Below, piece after piece: positions 37,630 through 46,204 of a stretch of DNA of 64,000 nucleotides (its first letter is position 1; each line of letters starts with the position of its first letter). This stretch comes from Pseudaminobacter sp040049255 (GTDB lineage: Bacteria; Pseudomonadota; Alphaproteobacteria; Rhizobiales; Rhizobiaceae). The notes beneath the pieces were generated by a model. The model was not told the DNA's origin, ran no database searches, and saw nothing but the letters and a program-made list of their open reading frames with translations. The stretch spans positions 248,001-312,000 of the forward strand of contig NZ_JBDZDR010000005.1 in assembly GCF_040049255.1 (NCBI RefSeq). The letters run 5' to 3'. The position numbers and the translations under genes are program-made.

Positions 37630-37698
37630 GGGCAAGGCGGACCATTCGTTCGGAGCCGGGTGATGAACAGCACAGGCAATCTCATCGCAGGAGTCTAG

Positions 37699-37739
37699 CC
37701 CCTGCGCCGGCGGCGTCATCGCAAGGTCCGGCTCAGGGG
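37699..37739 (+). promoter_or_regulatory. Leader hairpin, copy 2, upstream of the second GreA/Rnk-like gene
   Basis: CCCCTG at 37699-37704 pairs with CAGGGG at 37734-37739 and GCCGG (37706-37710) with CCGGC (37728-37732), separated by one C/T mismatch; the loop is 17 bases. The stem follows GGAGTCTAG, matching 8 of 9 bases of the sequence before copy 1, although the stems themselves differ. Confidence 0.6.
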
Positions 37740-37809
37740 AGAACTTCCGCATGCAAGATCAACGCTTGATGCCGAGGCCGCCCCGAAAACGGTCCGGCGG
37801 GGGCCTGCC

Positions 37810-38373
37810 ATGTCGAACACGGATGATTGTCAGCTGACGACCAAGGACTACACCCTGCTGGAGGCGATGCTGGAGCGCCACCCGGGGCACGACGATCCGA
37901 TGCGGGAGATTCTCAGGCGCAAGATCGATGCGGCAAGGGTGGTGTTTCGCGACGATGTCGAGCCCGCGGTCGTCACCTTGAGCAGCCGCGTGACCTATAC
38001 GGTGGATGGCGGCCCCGCCGAGACCCGGATCGTGGCGAGCGACGCCATGAGGGGAATGGTGGGGGCGGTGATTTCGATCGGCAGCCCGCGCGGCCTGGCG
38101 CTGCTCGGGCTTGCCGAGGGCCAGTCCATGACCATTCCTCGTGCCGACGGCGGTCAGGAAACCATCACGGTGCGCGAGGTCGTCTACCAGCCCGAACAGG
38201 CCAGGCGCGAGGCCGAAAGCAAGACAGTCGAGGTCGAGACGGGCACGCCCCGATCACGCGGCTCGTTCCTGCGGCTGGTCCACAGCGCGGACGACGTCCC
38301 CGCAAGCCCGAAACGCGCAAGCCCGTCGCCCTTCGATGGCGGCCCGGACGACCCCGGACCCTCGGCTGCCTGA
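37810..38373 (+). CDS. GreA/Rnk-family regulator, copy 2
   Basis: A 187-aa paralogue of the preceding gene. The helical part (TTKDYTLLEAMLERHPGHDD) and the FKBP-like fold with VVTLSSRVTYTVDGGPAETR and ISIGSPRGLALLGLAEGQSM are recognisable. A 50-residue low-complexity tail rich in Pro, Ser and Asp is added at the C-terminus. The two copies share architecture but differ in most positions, so the duplication is old. It sits 180 bases after copy 1 with its own leader hairpin. Confidence 0.85.
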   Translation: MSNTDDCQLTTKDYTLLEAMLERHPGHDDPMREILRRKIDAARVVFRDDVEPAVVTLSSRVTYTVDGGPAETRIVASDAMRGMVGAVISIGSPRGLALLGLAEGQSMTIPRADGGQETITVREVVYQPEQARREAESKTVEVETGTPRSRGSFLRLVHSADDVPASPKRASPSPFDGGPDDPGPSAA

Positions 38374-38433
38374 CGCCGGGCCGAACCCGCCCCACGACAT
38401 GACCCGAAAAAACAGGGTGGGGAAGCCCTGCGG

Positions 38434-38826
38434 CTATTGCTTGTCGCAGGTGGTGGCCGAATAGTTGCCGCTCGCCTCGCGCATGATGATGTCGAAGGAG
38501 GCGGCCTGCTTGCTGTTTTTCGTGACCTGCGTGATGTCCACCGAATTGCCGCCCGAGGTGAAACCGCCGAGCGGGCCGAGCCAGGTGACCTCGCCTTCCG
38601 GGCTCAACTCGTATTTGTAGGGTTCTGGCGGCGCCCCGAAGTGAAAGGGGCCACGATAGGTGTCGCCTTCAATGACGATGTCGCCAAGGTGAATGAACAC
38701 GCCCAGCGCATAGACTTCGCAATGATAGGTGCCATTGGCCAGCTGGTTCGGCGCGGGGTCCGCGACGGCGGGCTGCGCCAATGCAGCGCCAAGCATGAGG
38801 AAGGCCGGGAAAATGCGTCTGGGCAT
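38434..38826 (-). CDS. Secreted hypothetical protein
   Basis: A 130-aa protein with a clear Sec signal peptide ending AVADPAP near residue 23. The mature part is beta-rich with two cysteines, in GTYHCEVYAL and SATTCDKQ at the very end, which could form a disulfide. No family motif is known to me. It is convergent with the second Rnk-like gene. Probably periplasmic or outer-surface. Confidence 0.72.
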   Translation of the reverse strand: MPRRIFPAFLMLGAALAQPAVADPAPNQLANGTYHCEVYALGVFIHLGDIVIEGDTYRGPFHFGAPPEPYKYELSPEGEVTWLGPLGGFTSGGNSVDITQVTKNSKQAASFDIIMREASGNYSATTCDKQ

Positions 38827-39121
38827 GCTGCGGCTACAGGATGCGGCCGGGCGCCATGGGCCCCTCTGCCGCCCGGCAGGGGCGAGGCAGAGCGCCGCCA
38901 GGATGCTTTGCCGGCGCCGGAGGCGTCGTGTTCAGGGGAATGCCACGCGGAGCTGCCATGGATGATCGCCCGGAATCAGAACGCGCCTTGCCGTTCGCCG
39001 CGATCGAAACGTCCTGCAATCTCCATGCCTTCCCTCCCATTCGCCGCCCGCGGCCGTGTGCCCGGGCGCAGGGCCAAGAAAGCATCATCGGCCGCGCTCG
39101 GCAAGAGCGCCGGAGGCCCGG
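38827..39121. other. Intergenic stretch, no feature seen
   Basis: About 295 bases between two minus-strand genes. I see no gene, terminator or repeat that can be supported. Confidence 0.4.
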
Positions 39122-39430
39122 CTACATCTGATCGTTATAGGGTTCCTTGGTCTGGCCGACCATCTTGGCGAGCTGCGAGAAAGTGGGCAGGTCTTGCTGC
39201 GCCCGCGGGTTGTTGGCCAGCTGCAGGAGCCGGATGGGGAAGCATACGGCATCCCGGTTGGCGGGCGACAAATCCTCCACGATGCGGTCGTCTCCGGTGG
39301 CGATGGCCTCGGCGCGACGGAGCGCGAGGCCGATTTCCTCGGTTGTCAGGAGGCCCTTGGCGACCAGCGCCTCATTGATGGCGGCAAGCGCGAGATAGAG
39401 GCCTTCGAGTTGCAGGTTGGCGGTGTTCAT
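39122..39430 (-). CDS. Conserved-looking hypothetical protein
   Basis: A 102-aa soluble protein starting MNTANLQLEGLYLALAAIN. It is helical: two helices around LAAINEALVAKGLLTTEEIGLALRR-type segments, then a linker and a C-terminal LPTFSQLAKMVGQTK. I chose 39430 over a further upstream ATG because the extra 51 residues are low-complexity. Similar short proteins occur in rhizobia, but no function is known to me. It stands alone on its strand. Confidence 0.7.
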   Translation of the reverse strand: MNTANLQLEGLYLALAAINEALVAKGLLTTEEIGLALRRAEAIATGDDRIVEDLSPANRDAVCFPIRLLQLANNPRAQQDLPTFSQLAKMVGQTKEPYNDQM

Positions 39431-39800
39431 GGCTGCGTCCGGGACAGGGGTTGCGACAAAGCCTAACGCCCGTGTCGCCAATCCGATCCCCAGCGCATCG
39501 CAAAACGCCAACGGTGCTGCATAACTACTACGCCTACGAGGAGGCACGCGGAAGCGCGAGAAAGAGGGGTGCCAAGCGCCCATTCCGTTTGATTAACCAT
39601 CGGGCGACGGCTCAGTTGTGTCTTGCTCGTGATACAACTAGAAGGCTTGCGAGAAGATTGTTGTTCTAAAACAAAATCCGAACGGACGCGACGGTTTGTC
39701 GGAAATTTTCGGAAATGACGTTTTGCAGTTCACCGGTTTCGCGCCGAGGAAATCTAAAATTATTCCATCGTAATCCCGTATATTTCGACCGGCCAGACTA
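39431..39800. other. AT-richer intergenic region before the diguanylate cyclase pseudogene
   Basis: About 370 bases that are clearly more AT-rich than the flanks, especially 39,580-39,790. It probably holds the promoter of the gene that follows, and an imperfect inverted repeat (GTTGT near 39615, ACAAC near 39635). No gene is supported. Confidence 0.4.
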
Positions 39801-40518
39801 ATGAATTTCCCATCCCGTTACGTCGTGACGAGAACGATCTTGATTTCGCTGGCCGCAGCATCGATCTCCATCTCCGTCTCTACCGGAATGAGGATGGCGG
39901 TCGGCGCGAAAGCCGATACGATCACCATAATCGTCAGGTTTATCCTTCCGTTCGTCATCGCCATTCCGCTCGGTGGGATGCTGTTCACGAAGATGGAGCG
40001 GCTGAACAATTCCTACCGGACCCTGATCAGGCAGGCCAACGACCTGGCCAGAAGGGCCAATACCGATCCCCTGACCGGGCTTCTGAACAGGTCAAGCTTC
40101 ATCGAGCAATTCGAGTTGGCGATGCGGCACGGCATCAAGGGCGTATTCGTGCTCGTAGACCTCGACTACCTGAAGCGCATCAATGACAGTTTCGGTCATC
40201 TGGCGGGCGACGACGCGATCGTCGAAACATCGAAGGCGCTTGTGGCCGCCCTGGGCAATTGCGACCTGGTCGCCAGAATTGGCGGCGACGAGTTTTGCGC
40301 CTTCGTCAGGCTGGAGGGCAAGCTTTTCCCGAAGGACCTGGTCCGAGGCAGCAGTCGCGAAGGTGGCCGTGACGACAGGCTCGGAAACGCCGGTCGAGGT
40401 CTCGGTCACCTGCGGCTATTCCGCGTGCAGGTCTGGCATGAGCTTCCGGGACGCGCTGGAGGAGGCCGACCGCGCTCTCTACGAGAACAAGCGCCGGCGC
40501 TCCCCGCTCACTGCGTAG
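39801..40518 (+). pseudogene. Frameshifted diguanylate cyclase (GGDEF)
   Basis: Starts as a small membrane diguanylate cyclase: two N-terminal helices (about residues 12-30 and 44-64), then the GGDEF domain with DPLTGLLNRSSFIEQF, LVDLDYLKRINDSFGH and an intact ARIGGDEFCAF. Near 40335-40350 the frame changes by one base: the remaining domain (VSVTCGYSACRSG, then EEADRALYENK) continues in another frame and stops at 40518. Read straight through, the protein would instead run on into nonsense to 40748. It is either a real inactivating frameshift or a sequencing error; the active-site half is undamaged. Confidence 0.75.
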
Positions 40519-40524
40519 CTGCAA

Positions 40525-40746
40525 TCACTTGCAGGCGGAAAGTTCCTTCAGCGCCCGTTCCGCATTCGCCTTGTTTGCATAGGGCTTGGTTCCCACGTCC
40601 GTCAGACTCTTGCCGTCGGGTTTCCTTTCCACGATCTGGCACCGATTCGAAGCGGGATCCTTGGCGACCCAATATTGGTTCGCCGCAAGTGCGGGAATTG
40701 CAAAGACGGCGACGAGCGAAGCCGCGGCCACGACTTTTCCAATCAT
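40525..40746 (-). CDS. Small secreted protein, hypothetical
   Basis: A 73-aa protein with a signal peptide cleaved after ALAA (residue 22), leaving about 50 residues. The mature part has two cysteines, in SNRCQIVERKP and at the end ELSACK, and a YANKANAERALKELS helix. Small secreted proteins of this pattern recur in rhizobia. Stop is 7 bases from the convergent cyclase pseudogene. Confidence 0.75.
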   Translation of the reverse strand: MIGKVVAAASLVAVFAIPALAANQYWVAKDPASNRCQIVERKPDGKSLTDVGTKPYANKANAERALKELSACK

Positions 40747-40969
40747 GACATCCTCCGACTGATCCTGGTGTGTGCCCCACGCGTTTCTTGAGCTAGAGCA
40801 GCCTCGTGCATTTTCACGCCAAGGCGGCGATCGATCACCATCATTTGATCCCGACCGGAGGGTTTACGCATGGCGCGCAGAAGCGCTAACCAGATGCGAC
40901 CGATACGGGCGGCGGGCAGCGCGCGGCTGCGAGAAAGTATTGTCAGGTGAAAGCAAGGGACGGCGCTTA

Positions 40970-41446
40970 ATGACCGACATCGACAAATTCCTGGATGAGG
41001 CCATCGCTCTCGCCTTTGCCAATGTCGAGCAGGGCGGGCGGCCCTTCGGCGCGGTTGTGGTCAAGGACGGCGAGGTGATCGCGCGCGGGGTGAACCGCAT
41101 CCAGGCCGACAACGACCCCACGGCCCATGCCGAACTGCTAGCCCTCAGGGCCGCCGGAAGCGCGCTGGGGTCGCCGCGCCTCGACGACTGCACCGTCTAT
41201 GCAAGCGGACAGCCGTGCCCGATGTGCATGGCCGCCATGCGGATGGCCGGGATTGGAGACATCGTGTTTGCCTATTCGAACGAACAGGCCGAGCCCTTCG
41301 GCCTATCCACGGCGGGCATCGCCGCCGAGCTGTCGCAGCCGCTGGAGAAACAGGGCTGGGCCTCGATCACTCACCGCCCTCGCCAGACCGAGGGCGACGG
41401 CCAGCTCTACCGCGCATGGCAGACGCGCGCCGCATCCAGAAGCTAG
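40970..41446 (+). CDS. Nucleoside deaminase (guanine/cytosine deaminase-like)
   Basis: Zinc-dependent deaminase of 158 aa in the CDA fold. Zinc ligands and catalytic Glu are in PTAHAELLAL (H-A-E) and PCPMCMAAM (PCxxC). The N-terminal FANVEQGGRPFGAVVVKDG and late IGDIVFAYS match guanine-deaminase-like members rather than TadA, and the C-terminal tail is short. The start at 40970 has AAGGGA upstream. Substrate could be guanine or another purine/pyrimidine; the salvage genes elsewhere in the window fit but are not linked. Confidence 0.88.
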   Translation: MTDIDKFLDEAIALAFANVEQGGRPFGAVVVKDGEVIARGVNRIQADNDPTAHAELLALRAAGSALGSPRLDDCTVYASGQPCPMCMAAMRMAGIGDIVFAYSNEQAEPFGLSTAGIAAELSQPLEKQGWASITHRPRQTEGDGQLYRAWQTRAASRS

Positions 41447-42402
41447 AAATGTCGCGAAACCCGCGGCACGGGCCAGTTGCAGCTTTCGCTGGCAATCGTG
41501 ACGGCACCGGACCCTCTGCCGCGGCCTTAACAGTCGGGGGCGCTTGCGGCCCTTATGCAGGGCGGCGGCTTCCTGATCGCGATATTCGGTCCGTTCGCCA
41601 TGCGCTGCTGCACGGCCGGAGCGGAAGCTTTGGCAGCGGCTGGACCATGTATCTCGCCTGCATCTTCGGCCTTGCCTCCTTGGTCATTCCCGGGATCGCA
41701 CTCGACCATTTCGAGTAGGCGCGGCAGCATAGCTACCGGCGTGGCCTTCCCGACTTCAGGCGGGGCGCCTCGGTCTGGCTGTGAGCTGTCGATCATGAAC
41801 CTGCGTGCCGGAAAGCCCCTTCGCGAGGCACTGCGGCAACCGGTCAAAAGGGGGGGCTGCGACTAGGCTCTGTGGCGCTCTCGAGGCGGGCTGAGGTCCA
41901 AATGGCACATCGCGGTCGATACGTTCGGTCGCGCTGTGCGCTTCGCCAGTGAAAGCTGGCGATCCCCCTGCTGACCGGACCACCCAGAGGATCGCCAACA
42001 GCAATGTGCTGCAGCTGTTTTCTGCTTTGGCGCCGCCACGCTGATTCTCGCGGCGCTCGGCGAAAATTACTGGTGGAGCCCACCTCATCCGTTGCGGAGC
42101 GTCGCCGGCACGTCAGGCTTAGCAAACTTCACGAACTGTCCCTCCTCAAGTTTGAACTCGGAATTGTCGGACGGCTCACGAATGGGGTTCGGAACATCGC
42201 TCACTGAACGCGCTGCGACGCTGGTCGGGCCCACAATCACTTCGTTCGATTAGGGCAGGATGTGTACGGGGCGAACCCGACGCTGGACGAACTGGCCGGG
42301 CGTCGAGGTTCGGGTCACGTCGCGTTTGGGGCGGCGAACGGACTGTCAGCTTCTGGGTTGCGCGACCCGAAAGCTGCATCGCGGGGCTGCCGACACGCCG
42401 CG
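41447..42402. other. Decayed region at the left edge of the catabolic island
   Basis: About 955 bases with no intact gene. At 41640-41718 one frame reads GSGWTMYLACIFGLASL followed by VIPGIALDHFE and a stop, like the tail of a small membrane protein whose start lies in another frame near 41555. An IS5-type transposase fragment lies at 41879-41971. The last 250 bases before the aldehyde dehydrogenase stop show nothing I can support. Confidence 0.5.
41879..41971 (+). mobile_element. IS5-family transposase fragment
   Basis: One frame reads SRGGLRSKWHIAVDTFGRAV then RFASESW before a stop. This matches the conserved SRGGLTTKIHALVD-type block around the first catalytic Asp of IS5-family (IS427-like) transposases. 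Only this short piece remains; no inverted repeats are evident. A longer remnant of a related element lies at 53555-54123 on the other side of the island. Confidence 0.55.
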
Positions 42403-43854
42403 TCAGCTCGCGCTGACGGTCACGAACTTGGTGATGAGGTAGGCTTCGGTCGCTTCCGAGCCGCCCTCGACGCCGTAGCCGGAATCCTTGATGCCGCCGA
42501 ACGGTACCTCGGGCAGCGACAGGCCGATGTGGTTGATGGTGGTCATGCCGGCCTCGATCTCGGTCGACAGGCGATGCTCGGCTTCCAGCGAGCTGGTGAA
42601 GGCATAGGCCGCCAGGCCGAACGGCAGGCGGTTGGCCTCGGCGATCGCCTCGTCCAGCGTGTCGATGCGGTTGATGATCGCCAGCGGACCGAACGGCTCC
42701 TCGTTCATCACCCGGGCGTCGGTGGGCACGTTGGCGAGCACGGTCGGCTCGAAGAAGTTGCCGGTGTTGCCGATGCGGCGGCCGCCGGTTCGGAGCTCCG
42801 CACCCCTGTCGACGGCATCCTGGATCAGCGCCTCCAGCGCCGGGATGCGCCGCTCATTGGCCAGCGGCCCCATCTGCGTGTCCGCCTCGAGGCCGTTGCC
42901 AACCCTGGTGGCGCGGAAGGTGTCGACGAAGCCGTCGACGAAGCCGTCGAAGGCGTTGCGCTGGACCAGGAAGCGGGTCGGCGAGATGCAGACCTGGCCG
43001 GCATTGCGCAGCTTCGAGCCCGCCAGCGACTTGACCGCCTTGGCGAGATCGGCGTCGTCGAGCACGATGGCCGGGGCATGGCCGCCCAGTTCCATGGTCG
43101 CCCGCTTCATGTGCAGGCCGGCGAGTGCCGCCAGCTGCTTGCCGATCGGCGTCGAGCCGGTGAACGAGATCTTGCGGATCACCGGATGCGGGATGAGATA
43201 TTCCGAGATCTCGGCCGGCACGCCGAACACCAGGCCGATGACGCCGGCGGGCACGCCGGCGTCCTGGAAGGCACGGATCAGCTCGGCCGGCGACGCCGGG
43301 GTCTCCTCGGGCGCCTTGACGATGATCGAGCAGCCGGTGGCCAGCGCCGCCGAAAGCTTGCGCACCACCTGGTTGATCGGGAAATTCCACGGCGTGAAGG
43401 CGGCGACCGGGCCGACCGGCTCCTTGGTCACGACCTGGCGCACATTGGCGGCGCGGGCCGGCACGATCTGACCATAGCTGCGGCGCGCCTCCTCCGCGAA
43501 CCAGTCGATGATGTCGGCCGCGGCCATGATCTCGACGCCGGCCTCGGCGAGCGGCTTGCCCTGCTCGCGCGTCATCAGCCAGGCGATCTGGTCCTTGCGG
43601 GCGCGCAGGAGGTCGGCCGCCCGGCGCATGATCTTGGCGCGTTCGAACGCCGACACCTTGCTCCAGGTCGCGAAGCCGCGCTCTGCCGCCGCCAGGGCAG
43701 CATCGAGGTCCTCGCGCACGGCATGGGCGACGGTGCCGATCTCGTCACCCGTCGCCGGATCCATGACGGGAATGGTGCGGCCGCCCCGGCCGTCGCGCCA
43801 TTCGCCGTCGATCAGCAGCTTGGTGTCGGTATAGGTGTAGGCGGCTTCGGCCAT
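42403..43854 (-). CDS. NAD(P)-dependent aldehyde dehydrogenase, succinate-semialdehyde dehydrogenase-like
   Basis: A 483-aa ALDH. Asn157 (TPWNFPINQ), general base Glu255 (MELGGHAP) and nucleophile Cys289 (AGQVCISP) are in place. The MELGGHAPAIVLDDADL block is typical of the GabD/alpha-ketoglutarate semialdehyde group. I place the start at 43854 with GGAG 9 bases upstream. It lies downstream of an alpha/beta hydrolase on the same strand; if that enzyme releases succinate semialdehyde, this one would yield succinate. The catabolic cluster has only this one ALDH. Confidence 0.92.
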   Translation of the reverse strand: MAEAAYTYTDTKLLIDGEWRDGRGGRTIPVMDPATGDEIGTVAHAVREDLDAALAAAERGFATWSKVSAFERAKIMRRAADLLRARKDQIAWLMTREQGKPLAEAGVEIMAAADIIDWFAEEARRSYGQIVPARAANVRQVVTKEPVGPVAAFTPWNFPINQVVRKLSAALATGCSIIVKAPEETPASPAELIRAFQDAGVPAGVIGLVFGVPAEISEYLIPHPVIRKISFTGSTPIGKQLAALAGLHMKRATMELGGHAPAIVLDDADLAKAVKSLAGSKLRNAGQVCISPTRFLVQRNAFDGFVDGFVDTFRATRVGNGLEADTQMGPLANERRIPALEALIQDAVDRGAELRTGGRRIGNTGNFFEPTVLANVPTDARVMNEEPFGPLAIINRIDTLDEAIAEANRLPFGLAAYAFTSSLEAEHRLSTEIEAGMTTINHIGLSLPEVPFGGIKDSGYGVEGGSEATEAYLITKFVTVSAS

Positions 43855-44024
43855 CGGCAGGGTCTCCATGTGTGTTGGCGTCGTTGCGACGAAGTCGGCG
43901 GGAAGTGGCGCTTATCGAGCCGGTCGGTTTGTGTTCATTTGCGGGATCGAGGCCCGCATAGCCTGCAACCGGCGTAACGAACAGCACCTGCCGCGGAACA
44001 CCCCGCGGCAGGCGCGTGCTGCCG

Positions 44025-44801
44025 TCAGGAATGGGCCAGCAGGAACTGCCGGACCGGCGGCGCGACGCGGTCGGGCGCCTCGATCAGGATGGCGTGCTTC
44101 AGGCCGTCCAGGATCACCAGTTCCGAGTTCGGCAGCGCGTCGGCGATCTGCTTGTTGAGGCGCGGGTTGCAGCCGCCGTCGAGCTCGCCGGTCAGCACCA
44201 GCGAGGGAGCCGTCACCTCGTGCAGCCAGGGGCTCATCTCCGTCTCGGCATAGATGTCGAAGACGTTGAGGAACACCTCGCCGGGCGTGTCCATCACCTG
44301 CTGCTTGCGCCACTCGATGACGTCCGGGTGCTCTGCCGCGAACTCGTCGGTGAACCAGCGGGCCGTCAGCGTATCGAGCACCTGGCCGATGCCGCGTTCG
44401 CGCATGGCCGCGACCACCGCCTTGACCTTGGCGCTGTCGTCTTCGGTGCGGAAGGCGGCCGTCGACAGGAGCCCGAGCGAGATCACCCGCTGCGGAAAGC
44501 GCCGGGCGTAGGCCGGCCCGATCATGCCGCCGAGCGAATGCCCGGCGAAATGCGCCCGTTCGATGCCAAGCTTGGCGCGCAGGTGCTCCAGATCGTCGAC
44601 GAGATCGTCGAGACCGAAGCGTCCCGAGGGCACCGGCGAGTCGCCATGGCCGCGCAGGTCATAGGAGATACAGGTGAAGCTGTCCTTCAGCTGCTCGACG
44701 AGCTTCGCCCAGCCGGCACGGCGCGCGCCAATGCCATGGATCAGAAAGAGGGCAGGCCCACTGCCCTCGATGGAGTGCACGCAGTCTATTGCGTTGCTCA
44801 T
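44025..44801 (-). CDS. Alpha/beta hydrolase, candidate enamide/succinate-type hydrolase
   Basis: A 258-aa hydrolase with nucleophile Ser89 (AGHSLGGMIG), Asp208 (ELDGGC) and His236 (LKHAILIE). The oxyanion-side HGIGARRAGW loop and YDLRGHGDS are typical of 3-oxoadipate-enol-lactonase-like enzymes. The same fold class includes hydrolases that split 2-(acylaminomethylene)succinates into succinate semialdehyde, an amine, CO2 and an acid, in vitamin B6 and trigonelline breakdown. Its place next to a tautomerase, monooxygenase and SSADH-like gene fits that role, but this is inference. The start at 44801 is 10 bases from the tautomerase stop. Confidence 0.88.
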   Translation of the reverse strand: MSNAIDCVHSIEGSGPALFLIHGIGARRAGWAKLVEQLKDSFTCISYDLRGHGDSPVPSGRFGLDDLVDDLEHLRAKLGIERAHFAGHSLGGMIGPAYARRFPQRVISLGLLSTAAFRTEDDSAKVKAVVAAMRERGIGQVLDTLTARWFTDEFAAEHPDVIEWRKQQVMDTPGEVFLNVFDIYAETEMSPWLHEVTAPSLVLTGELDGGCNPRLNKQIADALPNSELVILDGLKHAILIEAPDRVAPPVRQFLLAHS

Positions 44802-44811
44802 TGTGCCCGCC

Positions 44812-45027
44812 TCAATTGCTTCCGGCTGGCTTGGCGTCGGGATAGAGGTCCGAGCACAGCTCGCCGCCGACGCCCCAGTTGCCCTTCTCCACGTCCTCGA
44901 TGATGATGTGGACCGACTGGGGCTTGCCACCGCAGACGTTCACGAAGCTGTCCGTCAGCGCCTTGACCAGCTGGCGCTTCTGGTCGGCCGTGCGGCCGCT
45001 GAACATTTCAACTTTGATGACCGGCAT
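44812..45027 (-). CDS. 4-oxalocrotonate tautomerase-like protein
   Basis: A 71-aa tautomerase. After removal of Met1 the catalytic Pro becomes the N-terminus (MPVIKVEMFSGRT), and the KRQLVKALTDSFVNV helix and VHIIIEDVEKGNWGVGG strand match the family. Members move double bonds between keto and enol forms of unsaturated acids in ring-cleavage pathways. It sits 10 bases before the hydrolase, so both are likely translated from one message. Its substrate is unknown. Confidence 0.93.
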   Translation of the reverse strand: MPVIKVEMFSGRTADQKRQLVKALTDSFVNVCGGKPQSVHIIIEDVEKGNWGVGGELCSDLYPDAKPAGSN

Positions 45028-45116
45028 TTCTTCAGTTCTCCGTTTTCGAGGTAGGGATCAGGCGGCGGACCGTTTCCGCACGCCAGAGAGTTGCGTCGAG
45101 GGTCGGCGGCGCGTGC

Positions 45117-46130
45117 CTATTGAGCCGCGGCCCCGCTTTCAGGCCGCCACTCGGCCCAGGGGCGCGGCCTGCTGCCGATAGGCGCGACCCGGCCGCCATC
45201 GGCGGTGTCGTAGTAGATGCCGAAGCAGCCCGCCGCCCTCTCGCGGAAAAAGCGCTGCAGCATGCCCTGCATCATCGTGCCCCTGACCAGGGTCCAGGGC
45301 TCGTCCTCGACGCCGAAGGAGGCGGTCTGCGTGCCGTCGTCCAGGCTGCCGCAGCTGAAAGCCGCCGTCGCCTCGGTGGTGAAAACCATGGTGGTGTGAG
45401 CCTCCCCCTCCTCCTGGAAGACCGAATAGAGGAAGGACGGACTGGCGGTGATTCCAAGCCGGGCGAAAATCTTGCCGATGAGGGTGCTGTGCTGCTCGCC
45501 GGCCTTGAGCGGCGCGCTCGGCACCTCCCAATGCGCCGCGCCGGCGCGGCGGCAGAGCACCACGCGGCCGTCATGCTCCAACAGGCCGCCGACCTGAAGC
45601 GGCACTGCCAGCTGCTCGAGTGTCTGGACTGCCAGGCCGAAGCCGACATAGCCACCGCGGAAATAGCCCAGCGGCTGGCCGACCGCGGTGCGGAATTCGG
45701 TGACGGCACCGATCAGGATGAGATGATCGCCGGCGTCGACGAGCTGGCGGCGCTCGCAGACCATGTTGGCGAGGCTGCCCTCGAGCACCGGCGGGGTTGC
45801 CGGCGTGAGCGTGTCCAGCGCCGCCTCCTTGGCCGGGCTGCGCGAGGCGAAGGTGGCGGAAAGATCGCGCTGCCCGTCGCCAAGGATGTTGACGCTGAAC
45901 CGGTCGGCCCGGCTGAAGACGCCGGCGCTGGCCGCCGCCTTGGCCAGGCAGACAAGGATCAGCGGCGGGTCGAGCGAAACCGAGGTGAAGGAGTTTGCCG
46001 TGAATGCGCTCGGCGCGCCGTTCTCGTCCCGCGCCGCCACCACGGTGACACCGGTCATGAACGAACCCAGCATGTCGCGGAAGGCGCGGCGATCGCAGCT
46101 CTGCGCATCCACCCAGACGTCATGCGACAT
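45117..46130 (-). CDS. Flavin reductase fused to a degenerate Nudix-like domain
   Basis: A 337-aa two-domain protein. Residues 1-165 are a flavin reductase of the DIM6/RutF type: FRDMLGSFMTGVTVVAARDE, SLDPPLILVCLAK, FSVNILGD and GYFRGGYVGFG. Residues about 170-320 look like a Nudix hydrolase fold (VGGLLEHDGRVVLCRRAGAAHWEVPSAPLKAGE), but the Nudix box glutamates (REXXEE) are not there, so catalysis is unlikely. The domain might bind a nucleotide or control the reductase. It would supply reduced FMN to the LLM monooxygenase, its upstream neighbour. GGAGGG directly precedes the ATG. Confidence 0.88.
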   Translation of the reverse strand: MSHDVWVDAQSCDRRAFRDMLGSFMTGVTVVAARDENGAPSAFTANSFTSVSLDPPLILVCLAKAAASAGVFSRADRFSVNILGDGQRDLSATFASRSPAKEAALDTLTPATPPVLEGSLANMVCERRQLVDAGDHLILIGAVTEFRTAVGQPLGYFRGGYVGFGLAVQTLEQLAVPLQVGGLLEHDGRVVLCRRAGAAHWEVPSAPLKAGEQHSTLIGKIFARLGITASPSFLYSVFQEEGEAHTTMVFTTEATAAFSCGSLDDGTQTASFGVEDEPWTLVRGTMMQGMLQRFFRERAAGCFGIYYDTADGGRVAPIGSRPRPWAEWRPESGAAAQ

Positions 46131-46204
46131 TTATCCCTCCTCCGAACAACTCGGCGCGTGGCGCGAGCGACGGCAATTGCCGGCTCGCGCACGCTTGGCC
46201 CTGA

